NCBI GenBank assembly: GCA_000482145.1
Contig: AUXH01000017.1
Location: forward strand, 1 to 64,000
Source of the DNA: Strigomonas culicis
Taxonomy: Eukaryota; Euglenozoa; Kinetoplastea; Trypanosomatida; Trypanosomatidae
DNA: 64,000 nucleotides
Direction: 5' to 3'
Positions within the stretch are counted from its first letter, which is position 1. The number at the start of each line of letters is the position of its first letter. Below are positions 26,213 to 35,505 of the stretch, piece after piece. The notes under the pieces were generated by a model. The model was not told the origin of the DNA. It ran no database searches and worked only from the letters and a program-made list of their open reading frames with translations. The position numbers were made by a program, and so were the translations under genes.

Positions 26213-29200
26213 TCATCGTAGGGACACATCATCGTTATCTACGGCAGTATTGCGCACTGACTTTTTCGAGGTACGCTTCGCCGGCGGAGGCCTTGGCGGT
26301 GGCGAAGCTAACGTGACAGACGTGGGGCCCGCGGCGGCAGCCGTCGGCGCCGATACCGCCCTCTCGTGCTTCGGGCGCAGCGACATGAGCCGCATGACAA
26401 TCGTGCCCTCCAGCTCCGGCGGGAAGGGGTAGGTGACACCAAGACGGTCCGCCAGCGCCATGTACTCAACCAGCTTCTGCTTGATGGGCAGCAGCTGGTT
26501 CGTGAGGGTGAGGATCTCCATCTCCTTGTTGCGGACTTCGCGACGCAGCCGCTTGATCTCGTGCGCCGCATCCTCTGTGCTGACGTTGAGCGAGCTCTTC
26601 TTGAGCTCGCTCTTCAGCCGGTCGTTCTCGTCCTGGAGACAGCGGACCTGCACCTCGACGTCCAGGTTGGAGTGCTTCTGGAAGGAATTGTTTGCACTTA
26701 TCGGGACGGAGCTATTCATCCGCGACATCAGACCGGTGGTGGACTCAATCGCCTTCACGCGTTTCTGCAGGCTGCTGCGCTCGTCGTCCATCTCCTGGTA
26801 CGCCTCCTCCAGCTCTTCCTGCGCGGACTGGAGGTCCTTCGTCAGACGGGTGTTGCTCTCCTTCAGCGCCGCGTTTTCCTTCTTGAGGAGGGCGATGTCA
26901 CGCTCCAGCCGCGTTACATCCTCGTGGAGGACCGCGACCGTAGCCGCCGTGAGGCTGTCCGCCACCGTGTCGGGCGCCGCACCACCGTCGGGTGCCGCTA
27001 GCACATCCGCGGTGTCCTCGCCCACTACCTGGTCGGCCAACGTCTTCTTCTTCTTCACCTTTTTGACCTTCTTCTTGGGCTTTTCGGAGGCCTGCGCATC
27101 GCCCTGCACGATCCCATTGTCGTCGCCTTGCTCCTCCAACTCGCGGATCCTGTCCTCGAGTGCGGCGGCTTGGCTCTGCGCCTCCTCCAGCGCCGCCTCC
27201 TGCTGCTGTAGCTTCGCCTCGAGCTCCACGATGCGCAGCTGCGCGGCGGCCCCGCCGGCGCTCGCGCCGGCACTGATCGGCGACGCCGCGTCCCGGCCGT
27301 AGAAGCCGCCGCTCGCGCCGCCGTTGGCCAGCTTCTTCTTCAGCGCCTCGTTCTCGGTCTGCAGGGCCTCGTTGCTCTTCTTGAGCGCCGCGCAGCGGTT
27401 GATCTCAATGTCGTAGGCTGCGCGGTCAGCACCGCTCATTCGACTCTTGAGCTGTGTTTGGAGGGACATAATGGTGCGCTGGTCTTCCTCGCCGTCGGAC
27501 TTCTGCTGCGCCTGGATGCGCTTCAGCTCGCCACGCATGCGGTCGTTCTCGCACTGCAGTCGGTACTGACTATCCGACGAAGCCGGCGAGGACGGTGATG
27601 CTGGAGCTGCAGCGGCGACCGGCGCCGTGACGACAGTCGTAGGGGTGGCGGTGGCAGCGCCACCTCTCTGCAGCTCCGCGATCTGCACCCGCAGCGTCTC
27701 CTCCGCCCGGCACTTATCCTCAAAGGCACGGCGCTGCTTATTGATCTTATCCTCAAGGTCCGCGATGGTGGCGGCATCCTTCTCGATCTGCGAATCCTTC
27801 GCCGCCAATTCCTCCTTCATTTCGTCGATAGTGTCGATCAGCTCGGTGTACTTCTTCTGCTCCACGCTACACTTCTCCGTGAGGGTGCTGCGGTTCTGCT
27901 GGTACTTCTCCTGTAGCGACTCGATCTGTTTGACGTGCTCGTCATTTTCGGCCTCCAAATCGACGATCGTCTGACGGTAAATCAGAATCTCAGACTTGAG
28001 CTTTTCGAGGTCGGCGTTCTTCTTTTTAATGTCCTCGTTAAGTTTATCACGCTCATCCACGGCGGACTTATAGAGACCCTCCGCCACGAACTGCCCTTGC
28101 GTCGACTTCACCTCGGCGATGGTGTGGTTCGCCTTCTCCAATTCCATCTTGAGTGTGGCCAGCTCCTTCTGTGACTGCGCCTCCGCCGTCGTCTTTGCCG
28201 TCATTCGCTCGTTATTCATCTTTAGCGCCATTTCGCGAATACCATCCTGCATGTCGCTCATTTGCGTTTCTAGCGATTCGTTCACCTTGCGGAGCCGCTC
28301 GTTTTCTGCCGTCAGCATGGACACTTGTTCCTTCAGCTTCGCCTCGCTATCGGACAGTTGGTTGACCTTGTCTTGCCATCCCTGCACGCTATTCTTCTGT
28401 GTGACCGACACCGTATGCTGTGCATCCGTGATGGAGCGAAGTCGCTCGATTTCCTTGTTTGCCTCATCTAACTGCTTCTTCAAGGGCGTCATCGTGTGCT
28501 CCATCTTCTCCTTCTCCGCCTGCAGCTCTGCGTACTGGCTCATGTTGATGCTGCGGCTCTGGGCCAGCTCCATGTATGCGATCGTCTCCTTTGCTTTGAC
28601 GTATTTATCCTCCAGCGCGCTCGTCGAAGCGATGCGGTCTTCCAGATGCTTCTTTTCGTTCTGCGCCTGGTCTAGCTTGGCTTGCAGCGCAGGGATTTCG
28701 TCGACCTGGCGCCGCAGCTTCTTGTTCTCTGTCTTCTGATGCTCTAGCTCGCTCTCTGCTGCCTCTTTTGCTGCCTGCAGGGTGCGCTGATCCGCCGTCA
28801 CGTTGGCGCACTTCTTGAGGAGAAAGGCAACGCGCTGTTTATCCTCCGCGGTGGCGCGCTCCAGTCGTTGGGCCTCCTGGTCCCTGGAGACGGCGTACGT
28901 CTGCGCCTGCTGGAGCTGCAGCACCAGCTGCTCCTTCTCGAACTCTAGCTTCGCGATGCGCTCCTTGTTCGCGCTCAGCGTCTGCAGCACCTGTGTCGTG
29001 TCCAGATCGTCCGCCGGGACGGTGTTGCCCATCGCGGCCGCCTTCCGCTTCGCCTCCACGTCCTCTAGGTACTTGATGCGGTCCTTGCAGAGGCTCACCT
29101 CGTGCGCGAGGGCATTCTTCTCCAGGTCCAGCTTGCTGTACTGCTCGGCCGACACCGTGCGGGACATGGCCGACTGCTGTGTGGAGAGGTCGCGCTGACA

Positions 29201-30373
29201 CTCCACCAGTTTCGCCTGCAGCGCCGCGTAGTTCTTGTCCTGTTTAGCGGTTGTGTCGAGCAGCTGAAGCTTCAGCGCCTGCAGCTCCTTGCGGGCGCCC
29301 TCCGCCTCCGCCTTCGCGTCCGCTAGTTCCGCGCGCAGCGTCTCGCAGCGCGTGCACGTCGCGGCGCTGGGGGGCGTTCCGGCCGCGACCTGCCGCTGCA
29401 GCTCCTTCACCTGTGACTTGTGGGCCTCGCGCTCCGACTCTAAGCGGCGGCCGAACTCTTCACTCTCGGAGCACTTCATCTGATGCAGCTGCTCTTCGGT
29501 GGCTAGGGCGCTGCGCAGCTGCTCCAGCTCCGTCCGCAGACGCAGCAACTCGCTATCCGCCGCCGCCGACTGCGGCTGCGGTGTCGATGCCTTCCGCGAA
29601 TCGGAGGCGACCTTGAGGCTATTTTGCAGTTTGATGGTCTCGTCACATTTGGCGCGCAGACTCTCGCTCATCTCGAGCACCTTGTCGTTGAGGTCCGAGG
29701 AGCGCTTCTGCTCCCGCAGCAGCTGGGCCCTCAGCTCGCCAATCACCGAGGAGGCGCCCGCCTCCTCGATGGGAAGGATGCGCACGTTGATGCATTTCGG
29801 GTTGCCGTCGCTCATCAGATTTTGCTGCTCCTTGATGACATTGGACAGCTCCTGCGCGTTCACGGTCGCGCTGTGGAGGCCAGAGACGAGGGCTTCGACC
29901 TCATCTTGTGTGGTCGGGTGGGTCGTCTTGTATGCGACAAACTCGTTCTGCAGCGACTCGCACATCTTTTCCATCTGCTCGCGCGCGGCGGTTTTGGAGC
30001 CGCCGAACCACCCAGCCTTCTCGGGCTCAAACAGGCTGCGCAGCACGGAGGTGCCGGCGAAGGGCTTCGTGGTCATGTCGGTCACCTTCTTCTGCAGGAG
30101 CGTCATGTCCCGCGTGAGGTTGGCGTTCTCCTCGCACACGCGGCTCAGCGCCGCGGCAAGCGTCGAGCCCTCGGCCTCGAGCTGCTTCAGGCGTTGCACC
30201 AGCGCATTGCTTTCGTCAACGCTGTGTACTATCTGTGTGGCGCCGCCGCCGGTATCGCCGCCGTTGGGAAGGCCTGGTGCGTCCTCGTCGCCCTTTTTCT
30301 TGATGCGGACGACTCTTTTCTTGCTGCCTAATTTGTAGTCGTCCAAGTTATCCGGGTCTTGATAGGTGGTCAT
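26213..30373 (-). CDS. Large coiled-coil protein, function unknown
   Basis: This 1386-residue protein is almost entirely heptad-rich coiled coil from about residue 50 to 1330 (long Glu/Lys/Leu/Gln stretches). It is interrupted by Ala/Ser/Pro/Thr-rich linkers and one glycine/alanine-rich hinge. Two similar basic patches, VVRIKKKGDED near the N-terminus and KKKVKKVKKKK near residue 1145, could bind tubulin or nucleic acid. The C-terminus ends with a short conserved-looking segment (LADRLGVTYPFPPELEGT) and a Pro-rich tail. I recognise no enzyme domain. Proteins of this build in trypanosomatids are commonly basal-body or flagellum-attachment components, but that is context, not evidence. The ATG at 30373 lies just after a (AT)11 run. 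Confidence 0.85.
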   Translation of the reverse strand: MTTYQDPDNLDDYKLGSKKRVVRIKKKGDEDAPGLPNGGDTGGGATQIVHSVDESNALVQRLKQLEAEGSTLAAALSRVCEENANLTRDMTLLQKKVTDMTTKPFAGTSVLRSLFEPEKAGWFGGSKTAAREQMEKMCESLQNEFVAYKTTHPTTQDEVEALVSGLHSATVNAQELSNVIKEQQNLMSDGNPKCINVRILPIEEAGASSVIGELRAQLLREQKRSSDLNDKVLEMSESLRAKCDETIKLQNSLKVASDSRKASTPQPQSAAADSELLRLRTELEQLRSALATEEQLHQMKCSESEEFGRRLESEREAHKSQVKELQRQVAAGTPPSAATCTRCETLRAELADAKAEAEGARKELQALKLQLLDTTAKQDKNYAALQAKLVECQRDLSTQQSAMSRTVSAEQYSKLDLEKNALAHEVSLCKDRIKYLEDVEAKRKAAAMGNTVPADDLDTTQVLQTLSANKERIAKLEFEKEQLVLQLQQAQTYAVSRDQEAQRLERATAEDKQRVAFLLKKCANVTADQRTLQAAKEAAESELEHQKTENKKLRRQVDEIPALQAKLDQAQNEKKHLEDRIASTSALEDKYVKAKETIAYMELAQSRSINMSQYAELQAEKEKMEHTMTPLKKQLDEANKEIERLRSITDAQHTVSVTQKNSVQGWQDKVNQLSDSEAKLKEQVSMLTAENERLRKVNESLETQMSDMQDGIREMALKMNNERMTAKTTAEAQSQKELATLKMELEKANHTIAEVKSTQGQFVAEGLYKSAVDERDKLNEDIKKKNADLEKLKSEILIYRQTIVDLEAENDEHVKQIESLQEKYQQNRSTLTEKCSVEQKKYTELIDTIDEMKEELAAKDSQIEKDAATIADLEDKINKQRRAFEDKCRAEETLRVQIAELQRGGAATATPTTVVTAPVAAAAPASPSSPASSDSQYRLQCENDRMRGELKRIQAQQKSDGEEDQRTIMSLQTQLKSRMSGADRAAYDIEINRCAALKKSNEALQTENEALKKKLANGGASGGFYGRDAASPISAGASAGGAAAQLRIVELEAKLQQQEAALEEAQSQAAALEDRIRELEEQGDDNGIVQGDAQASEKPKKKVKKVKKKKTLADQVVGEDTADVLAAPDGGAAPDTVADSLTAATVAVLHEDVTRLERDIALLKKENAALKESNTRLTKDLQSAQEELEEAYQEMDDERSSLQKRVKAIESTTGLMSRMNSSVPISANNSFQKHSNLDVEVQVRCLQDENDRLKSELKKSSLNVSTEDAAHEIKRLRREVRNKEMEILTLTNQLLPIKQKLVEYMALADRLGVTYPFPPELEGTIVMRLMSLRPKHERAVSAPTAAAAGPTSVTLASPPPRPPPAKRTSKKSVRNTAVDNDDVSLR

Positions 30374-31202
30374 GGGTGATATATATATATATATATATAT
30401 TTACGTTGAAAAGACGCACCGGTTTAACAAAAAAAAAAAGTTATGTACACTTCGCAAAGTCAAAATGATGCAATTTACAATTGCGCTCGATATCTAGTGT
30501 TTAACGCGCTTGTCTCTTCCTCGGGTATATTTTTTTCCCGTACGAGGTATAAATGGTGAACTGTAAGCAAACAAATGTGAAAAAAAAATGATGCTACACA
30601 CCAATTGCAACGACGACGACAACAACAAAAAAAGAGAAAAAGAGAGAAAGAGATGGAGGAAGCGAATGCATGCAGAGAGATGAATGAAAGAAAAAAATGT
30701 CCATGAATAAGATGTAAAAGACACACATCCCTGCACCTCATGCAGGTGCCGTTACAACGCACGATCAGAACACAGAGCATGACCTTTTTATGTGTTTTCT
30801 TATGTCATCCTCACGGTACCCTTCATGCAATAAGATAATAAGATTCACACAAGTAGAGAAAACATAAAAGCAACCAAAAGGGACAACTTCTAAATGGAAA
30901 AACGAATCTCTGTTAAAGTGAATACTCGGAATACGCATGGGTCAAAGCACCATGGTGTGAACACAGACACTGGATAAATCACGATACCAAATGGGTGTAA
31001 TTTACAAACATTTTTTTTTCCTTCATGTCTCACCTCTGTTATCATCTGTTCCATCCCCTTTGTTCCCTCATTATCTCTTTTTCAATTAGTTAGTTATGAT
31101 GTTTAATAGTATTCTTGTTTTTTTTTTAAGAAAAGGAGAGTGCTTCCTTGTGATAGGGAAAGGGGGGAGACATTTTCGCGCAGACACGGTGTGCGCCATC
31201 TT
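30374..31202. other. Intergenic, longest spacer, no gene seen
   Basis: This 829-bp AT-rich spacer holds an (AT)11 run, an A11 tract, purine runs and T9 at about 31011. Minus frames of 80 and 101 codons at 30475-30780 encode low-complexity Phe/Ser/Leu products typical of pyrimidine tracts and are not called. Confidence 0.65.
30379..30400. repeat. (AT)11 dinucleotide run
   Basis: Eleven AT units lie a few bases upstream of the coiled-coil gene's ATG on the coding strand, inside its presumed 5' UTR. Confidence 0.92.
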
Positions 31203-31871
31203 TTATTTTTTCTTCTCATTGCGCTCCTTCGCGTCGACGACGGCGATGTGGTACAGACCGTCGATCAGCTGCTGCACGTTCACCACCTGTTTCAGCAGAC
31301 ACGGGCCCGCGCAGGCCACGAAGGCATACCACAGGAGCGTGCCCACCGTCTCCACGTCGCGGTAGGCGCTCCAGGCAAACAGAAAGATGTAGGAGAACTC
31401 CTGGCCAATACAGAGCACACCCATAAACTTGCGCTTCGAGTAGTACTCGCGCAGCAGCCAGAAGATACCGTCCGACACGTCCTTGTGCGAGTCTTTCTGC
31501 ACGAACACGGACGCGTACATACGGCAGAAGTGCGAGCCGACGTCCAGGAAGAGGAGGGTGGAGAGCACGAACGTCACGAGGTGCGGCGCCGGCTGCAGCA
31601 CGCCGTCCAGGATGACGAGCATGCCCGCGGTGGAGGCGCGGTCGGTCAGCATGTCGAGGATGCTGCCAAAGTGCGAGCACTGGTCCAGCGCGCGCGCCGC
31701 CATGCCGTCCGCCGCGTCGAGCACGAAGGAGGACGTGTAGAGAAACAGAAAGAGCATCGGGTAGTAAGGGGCGATGAGGTACGCGATGAGCGAGAAGGCG
31801 ATGCGGGCGTAACCGATAAGGTTCGGGACGAAGAGAGAAACCCGCGCTGGGGTATACGCTTGCGAGGGCAT
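31203..31871 (-). CDS. PIS: Phosphatidylinositol synthase (CDP-alcohol phosphatidyltransferase)
   Basis: This 222-residue integral membrane enzyme catalyses CDP-diacylglycerol plus myo-inositol to phosphatidylinositol plus CMP. The CAPT signature D-G-x2-A-R-x8-G-x3-D-x3-D is complete (Asp55, Gly56, Ala59, Arg60, Gly69, Asp73, Asp77). PIS-specific stretches resemble the animal and yeast enzymes: LFVPNLIGYARI near the N-terminus, LDMLTDRAST, and LDVGSHFCRMYAS. It has about six membrane segments and a lysine-rich tail. Phosphatidylinositol is needed for GPI anchors, inositol phospholipids and IPC. The ATG at 31871 is used: the longer frame to 32048 starts with TTG and crosses the predicted splice acceptor. 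Confidence 0.93.
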   Translation of the reverse strand: MPSQAYTPARVSLFVPNLIGYARIAFSLIAYLIAPYYPMLFLFLYTSSFVLDAADGMAARALDQCSHFGSILDMLTDRASTAGMLVILDGVLQPAPHLVTFVLSTLLFLDVGSHFCRMYASVFVQKDSHKDVSDGIFWLLREYYSKRKFMGVLCIGQEFSYIFLFAWSAYRDVETVGTLLWYAFVACAGPCLLKQVVNVQQLIDGLYHIAVVDAKERNEKKK

Positions 31872-32239
31872 GATGACAGTCTTTTCGTTGAAGCTGTGTT
31901 TACCACCCCAAAGAGCTAGATTGAACAACAAAAAGTGAAGCGCAAAGAAAACTACCGAGCACGAACTATAATAAAGAGATGTAGAAGCAGGAAAAAAAAA
32001 GGTGGTAAATGGAGGGGAGAGATAAAATGGGAAAACAAGGGTGAACAAACGTTAGCGTACGTGTGTGAGAGATGACGATCCAGCGCGCTGCTGAAGGCAT
32101 AAACTACAATTCGCGTAACATCGAGACTTAAGAATAACACTAGCGAGTGTATAAATGTGAAAGGAGTCATGCATTTTACAGTGGCACATACGGATGGCCA
32201 ACGACAACTACGAAAAAGGGAAGAGCGCGAAGAGCATCA
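31872..32239. other. Intergenic, no gene seen
   Basis: This 368-bp spacer contains the PIS splice signal and the presumed 3' UTR of the preceding small gene. Confidence 0.7.
31966..32000 (-). promoter_or_regulatory. Predicted spliced-leader acceptor of the PIS gene
   Basis: On the coding strand a T9 run and CTGCTTCTACATCTC lead to TTTATTATAG, with the AG at 31967-31966. This leaves a 94-nt 5' UTR with no intervening ATG. Confidence 0.65.
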
Positions 32240-32692
32240 TCAAACTATCGTTGGACCTTTTGGGCGCGATCGGTTCTTCAGAAAGCTACCGCGCTCCTTC
32301 CTCGCCTCCTCCCGCAACTCCTGCCGCATCTCATCCACGTTGTACGGGCACGCCCTGTACTTCAGCACCGGATATCGAAAGTACACGTTCTCCTTGGCGA
32401 CAATCTGCTTCGCGCTGCAGCGTCGACACACATCCGTCTGTTCCTCTTGGGCCCCACGGGAGCGCTGCGTGTGCGGCTTACTATAACGATGCTCATCCAC
32501 TAGGTTGAAGTCTGAGAGCGGGAGGCGCACACCACAACAGACACACAGACGCTTGCAACTAGCGCAGACGAGCAAGTGTTTTGGGCCCTTCGCATTCGGA
32601 AAGTAGTTAGCCGGCAGGAGACGCGTGCAGCTGCTGCACTTGAGCTGCAGATTCTTCCGCGACACTAAGAAAAGCCGGCTAAGCGAGAACAT
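32240..32692 (-). CDS. Small cysteine-rich (zinc-ribbon-like) protein, probably mitochondrial
   Basis: This 150-residue protein starts with MFSLSRLFLVSRKNLQ, a basic amphipathic presequence-like stretch. The body has paired cysteines, CSSC, CASC, CVCC and CRRC, with spacing suited to two zinc sites (C-x2-C, about 19 residues, C-x2-C, and so on), loosely like Stc1-type or zinc-ribbon modules. The C-terminus is basic (RKERGSFLKNRSRPKG). Such proteins are frequent in the kinetoplastid mitoribosome, but I cannot assign it. The start at 32692 is set by a strong splice acceptor 61 nt upstream; the in-frame extension to 32986 translates the pyrimidine tract and spacer. Confidence 0.75.
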   Translation of the reverse strand: MFSLSRLFLVSRKNLQLKCSSCTRLLPANYFPNAKGPKHLLVCASCKRLCVCCGVRLPLSDFNLVDEHRYSKPHTQRSRGAQEEQTDVCRRCSAKQIVAKENVYFRYPVLKYRACPYNVDEMRQELREEARKERGSFLKNRSRPKGPTIV

Positions 32693-32753
32693 GATAAGAT
32701 GACTCGAACCCGATCTCTGTGGTTTTTGCCCCGGCGCGCCAGGACGTATTTTA

Positions 32754-32796
32754 CTGTGTGTAAGTTCAGAAGAGAAGAGAAAGAAGAAGAAGAGCG
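32754..32796 (-). promoter_or_regulatory. Predicted spliced-leader acceptor of the small cysteine-rich gene
   Basis: The coding strand reads CTCTTCTTCTTCTTTCTCTT, then CTCTTCTGAACTTACACACAG, with the AG at 32755-32754. It rules out the 98-codon upstream in-frame extension. Confidence 0.75.
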
Positions 32797-32982
32797 ATGT
32801 AGACGATTGTATGAGCAAAGGACAAGAGACGCGTAAACCGTCAACGGGATTCCATTCTCGATAAAGAGGCGCACGACTAGGGTTGACGCACCAGACCCTC
32901 AAGTGCTCGAGTAACAGTATTACAACTGAGAGGTATCTTACAACACTCACACACACACACATACATATATACATGTATGCAT

Positions 32983-34263
32983 TCACTTAAATAAAGGACT
33001 AATGTGAAAATCGTAGATAATGATGTCCCGGCCCATCATGGCCTCCAACCTCTGCCGCACCTCCGCCTCAACCGTGTCGAGGGAGGGCACCACATCCTTC
33101 CAGGACACCCCTGTGCCGTCCACCGTGCCGTTCGCCACCATCTCGCGAGCGAACACGCTGTTTGTGCCCGGCCGCACTTTTTGGCGGAAGATGCAATCGT
33201 AGTAGCGCGACACGAGCAGGTCCTGGAGAACCGTTTTGATCCTCTCCTCGTAGGCCGGCAGGTTGCCCTGAAGATCCCCATTCTTCTTGTCCTGGGCACG
33301 CACCGTGCTTGTGATCAACAGCCGCGGCATCTTGTGCGCGCCGAGCGGCGCCGGTGCACGAGCCGATGCCTCTCGTTGCTGCTCCTGCTGCCCACCCGTC
33401 CTGTGGGGTGGCACCAGCGCCCGCTTCTGGGGGGCCGCTTCGGTTGGCGACGTCAGCAGCTGATCGCGGCGGCGCACCGCCACGGTGGCGCGGGAGCTGT
33501 GGAGGTTCTCCGCCTCGACGTTGTGCAGCAGCTTCTTCGAGATGAACCGGTCCGGTACCAGTTCCTTCGCCGCGTCCCACTGCACCACACACTGACTTTT
33601 CTGCACGTACAGATAAATCCGGTGCATGAGAGAATTGATGTATATCGTTTTCCTCGATGGCGTGCGGTCGACAACGTCACTGCTGCTCGCGGCCGGATCC
33701 ACTTTTTCCAAAGGCGCTACCTCGATCACCGTTTCTCGTCCCGTCCATCGGTTCTGAATCACCGCGTAGTCGCACGGATAGTGCTGGAACATGCTGCGTA
33801 TCAACGGTTTGGGATTATTGGTCAGTTCGTAGGTATACGTGGTGAAGTAGTACACAACGTACATGACCACTGTGCAAGCAACGACGGAGTAAAAAAGGAG
33901 CGTCAAGCGCGTTTGGTTGATGATAAAGTTCGGGTGCGATGTTCGTATATTCTCGATGAAGTCATAGCCAACTTTGCTGTACATCCGACGGTACTCGCCG
34001 TGATGGTGCTCGTCCGTCATGCGCTCCCTCTCGCTGGACCCCGCAAAGCGGTCCAGTTTCCGTTCTTCGCGCGGCCCCTTCCCGGCACAGGTGGAGGACT
34101 GCCCTTGCGCATCGGGGTCGCTGCGGAAAGCAGTCGTGGTGGACACGTCTCGTCTCCCCGTGACAAGGAACGGAGAGAAGTAGCGGCACCTCTCTGCTCG
34201 ACATCCTAATACAGATGTTCTTTCATGTGGAGCTACAGCATGGATGATTCTAAACGAACGCAT
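32983..34263 (-). CDS. Hypothetical single-pass membrane protein
   Basis: This 426-residue protein (345 if it starts at Met82, position 34020) has one clear transmembrane segment, LLFYSVVACTVVMYVVYYF, about 30 residues after Met82. A mostly hydrophilic region with a Gln/Arg/Ala-rich linker follows, and then a C-terminal domain ending in GRDIIIYDFHISPLFK. I recognise no family. The ATG at 34263 is chosen because an AG directly abuts it behind a pyrimidine tract, and because the DNA from 34020 to about 34200 has coding-like composition. Met82 remains a real alternative, since the extension is Arg/Ser-rich and shows no domain. Confidence 0.7.
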   Translation of the reverse strand: MRSFRIIHAVAPHERTSVLGCRAERCRYFSPFLVTGRRDVSTTTAFRSDPDAQGQSSTCAGKGPREERKLDRFAGSSERERMTDEHHHGEYRRMYSKVGYDFIENIRTSHPNFIINQTRLTLLFYSVVACTVVMYVVYYFTTYTYELTNNPKPLIRSMFQHYPCDYAVIQNRWTGRETVIEVAPLEKVDPAASSSDVVDRTPSRKTIYINSLMHRIYLYVQKSQCVVQWDAAKELVPDRFISKKLLHNVEAENLHSSRATVAVRRRDQLLTSPTEAAPQKRALVPPHRTGGQQEQQREASARAPAPLGAHKMPRLLITSTVRAQDKKNGDLQGNLPAYEERIKTVLQDLLVSRYYDCIFRQKVRPGTNSVFAREMVANGTVDGTGVSWKDVVPSLDTVEAEVRQRLEAMMGRDIIIYDFHISPLFK

Positions 34264-34308
34264 CTAGAAGATGATCAATGAGAACAGCAATGGGAAAGAA
34301 GAACGAGG
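34264..34308 (-). promoter_or_regulatory. Predicted spliced-leader acceptor abutting the ATG at 34263
   Basis: The coding strand reads GTTCTTCTTTCCCATTGCTG, then CTCATTGATCATCTTCTAG followed at once by ATG. Use of the AG at 34265-34264 would leave no gene-specific 5' UTR at all. Confidence 0.45.
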
Positions 34309-34512
34309 TTCATTCCATTGAATCATTTTTAATAGCTTCTACAGAGGTACCGGCACCTGCAGTGCATACGATCTTATTCTTTTTTTTTTCTCTCTGTTGA
34401 TCCCCACAACACAAAACAATACTTTGGTTAGCAACACGGTGATAAACTAGACGTAGCAGTGGAGGGGCAAAATAAGTGTACACGGAATACGTTACTTAAG
34501 CGTCCGATCCCA

Positions 34513-35157
34513 CTATTCTCTCGCCCGCTTTCCACCAGACAGCTCCGTCACCTTCCTTTCGGTCGGTCTCGACGCTGCAGTTGCGCTCTTCATCACCTCC
34601 GCAATGTGCTCCTTCAGCTTCACCTCCTCCTCGAGCTGGTCTACGCGGTGCTGCGTCAGCACGCACAGTGCACGCAGCTGACGGAGACACAGTTCGTTCA
34701 GCTTTGCATCGCGGTTCGCCGGAACGGAGAGGTCCACCCGCGCCATCTCGATCCCTAGGGCCGTCTGAAGCGTCGCCATGCGCTGTTTGCGGGCTTCCCT
34801 CCGCTGCTCCCACTCCTCCCGTGTCATGCCCTGTATGGTCGACGGCTCGGCCGGGGCGGCCGTCGTGGCCGCGATGGCGAGCTGGCGCGTTTGCACGGCA
34901 GCCGGCGGCGCCTCGGTCGCCTTCCAGACGATGATCTTCTTCGACAAGTCCACGAACGACATGCCATTGAAGGAGAGCGCCGTGCTGAGACTGTTGATGC
35001 TGGCGAGCACAACGACGACGCGGTCCTCTACAACGTCCCATGCCTCCACGGCACCGCAGCGCTGCATCATCAAGCGCACGAGATCCTCGCGGGCGTCCTC
35101 GGCGCAGTCGCACACGTACACAGTGCGATGGAGCTTCCCCACGAGATCTAAAGGCAT
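34513..35157 (-). CDS. RRM-like N-terminus plus coiled coil, hypothetical
   Basis: In this 214-residue protein, residues about 10-80 follow an RRM-like beta-alpha-beta pattern: TVYVCDCAEDA, then DLVRLMMQRCGAVEAWDVVED, VVVVLASINSLSTALSFNG, and SKKIIVWKA. The RNP1 aromatics are not conserved, so this may be a degenerate or protein-binding RRM. Residues about 110-195 form a charged helix or coiled coil containing REEWEQRREARKQRM. The tail is basic (GGKRARE). A nuclear RNA- or protein-binding role is possible; no ortholog is recognised with certainty. Confidence 0.72.
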   Translation of the reverse strand: MPLDLVGKLHRTVYVCDCAEDAREDLVRLMMQRCGAVEAWDVVEDRVVVVLASINSLSTALSFNGMSFVDLSKKIIVWKATEAPPAAVQTRQLAIAATTAAPAEPSTIQGMTREEWEQRREARKQRMATLQTALGIEMARVDLSVPANRDAKLNELCLRQLRALCVLTQHRVDQLEEEVKLKEHIAEVMKSATAASRPTERKVTELSGGKRARE

Positions 35158-35505
35158 CTTTCCTGTTGCTCTCGTTGATTTGGAGCTCTATCTTATATAT
35201 ACATGGAGAGGGGGAGAGAGAAAAAAATTGCCTTAAATAGTGTAACGTATATCACAATAAAGGCATACAAACCTAGTATCGAGTCGCTGTGCACCACTTC
35301 ATCATTATTTAATGCTAGGGAGCAACCTCACTACTGCGTTTAGAAGAACAATACAAAACTGTAACGGAAAGTAGAAAGGGGGAATCTATGTTTATAATAT
35401 GTACAATGAAATAACGGAAAGCAATCGGGTTCGTGCATACAAGAGAGAGAGGGTACATATATGTCTTGATATACAAACAAATACAAAAAGAAAAACATCA
35501 AAAGA
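35158..35505. other. Intergenic, no gene seen
   Basis: This 348-bp AT-rich spacer holds the presumed 5' UTR of the RRM-like gene and the 3' UTR of the Aurora-like kinase gene. No gene or RNA recognised. Confidence 0.65.

Noticed and set aside
30475..30780. Minus-strand frames of 80 and 101 codons in the longest spacer
   Set aside because: They are low-complexity products of AT/pyrimidine-rich DNA, with no splice context or domain.
31872..32048. N-terminal extension of PIS to 32048
   Set aside because: It begins with TTG, contains the predicted acceptor, and family length and N-terminus fit the ATG at 31871.
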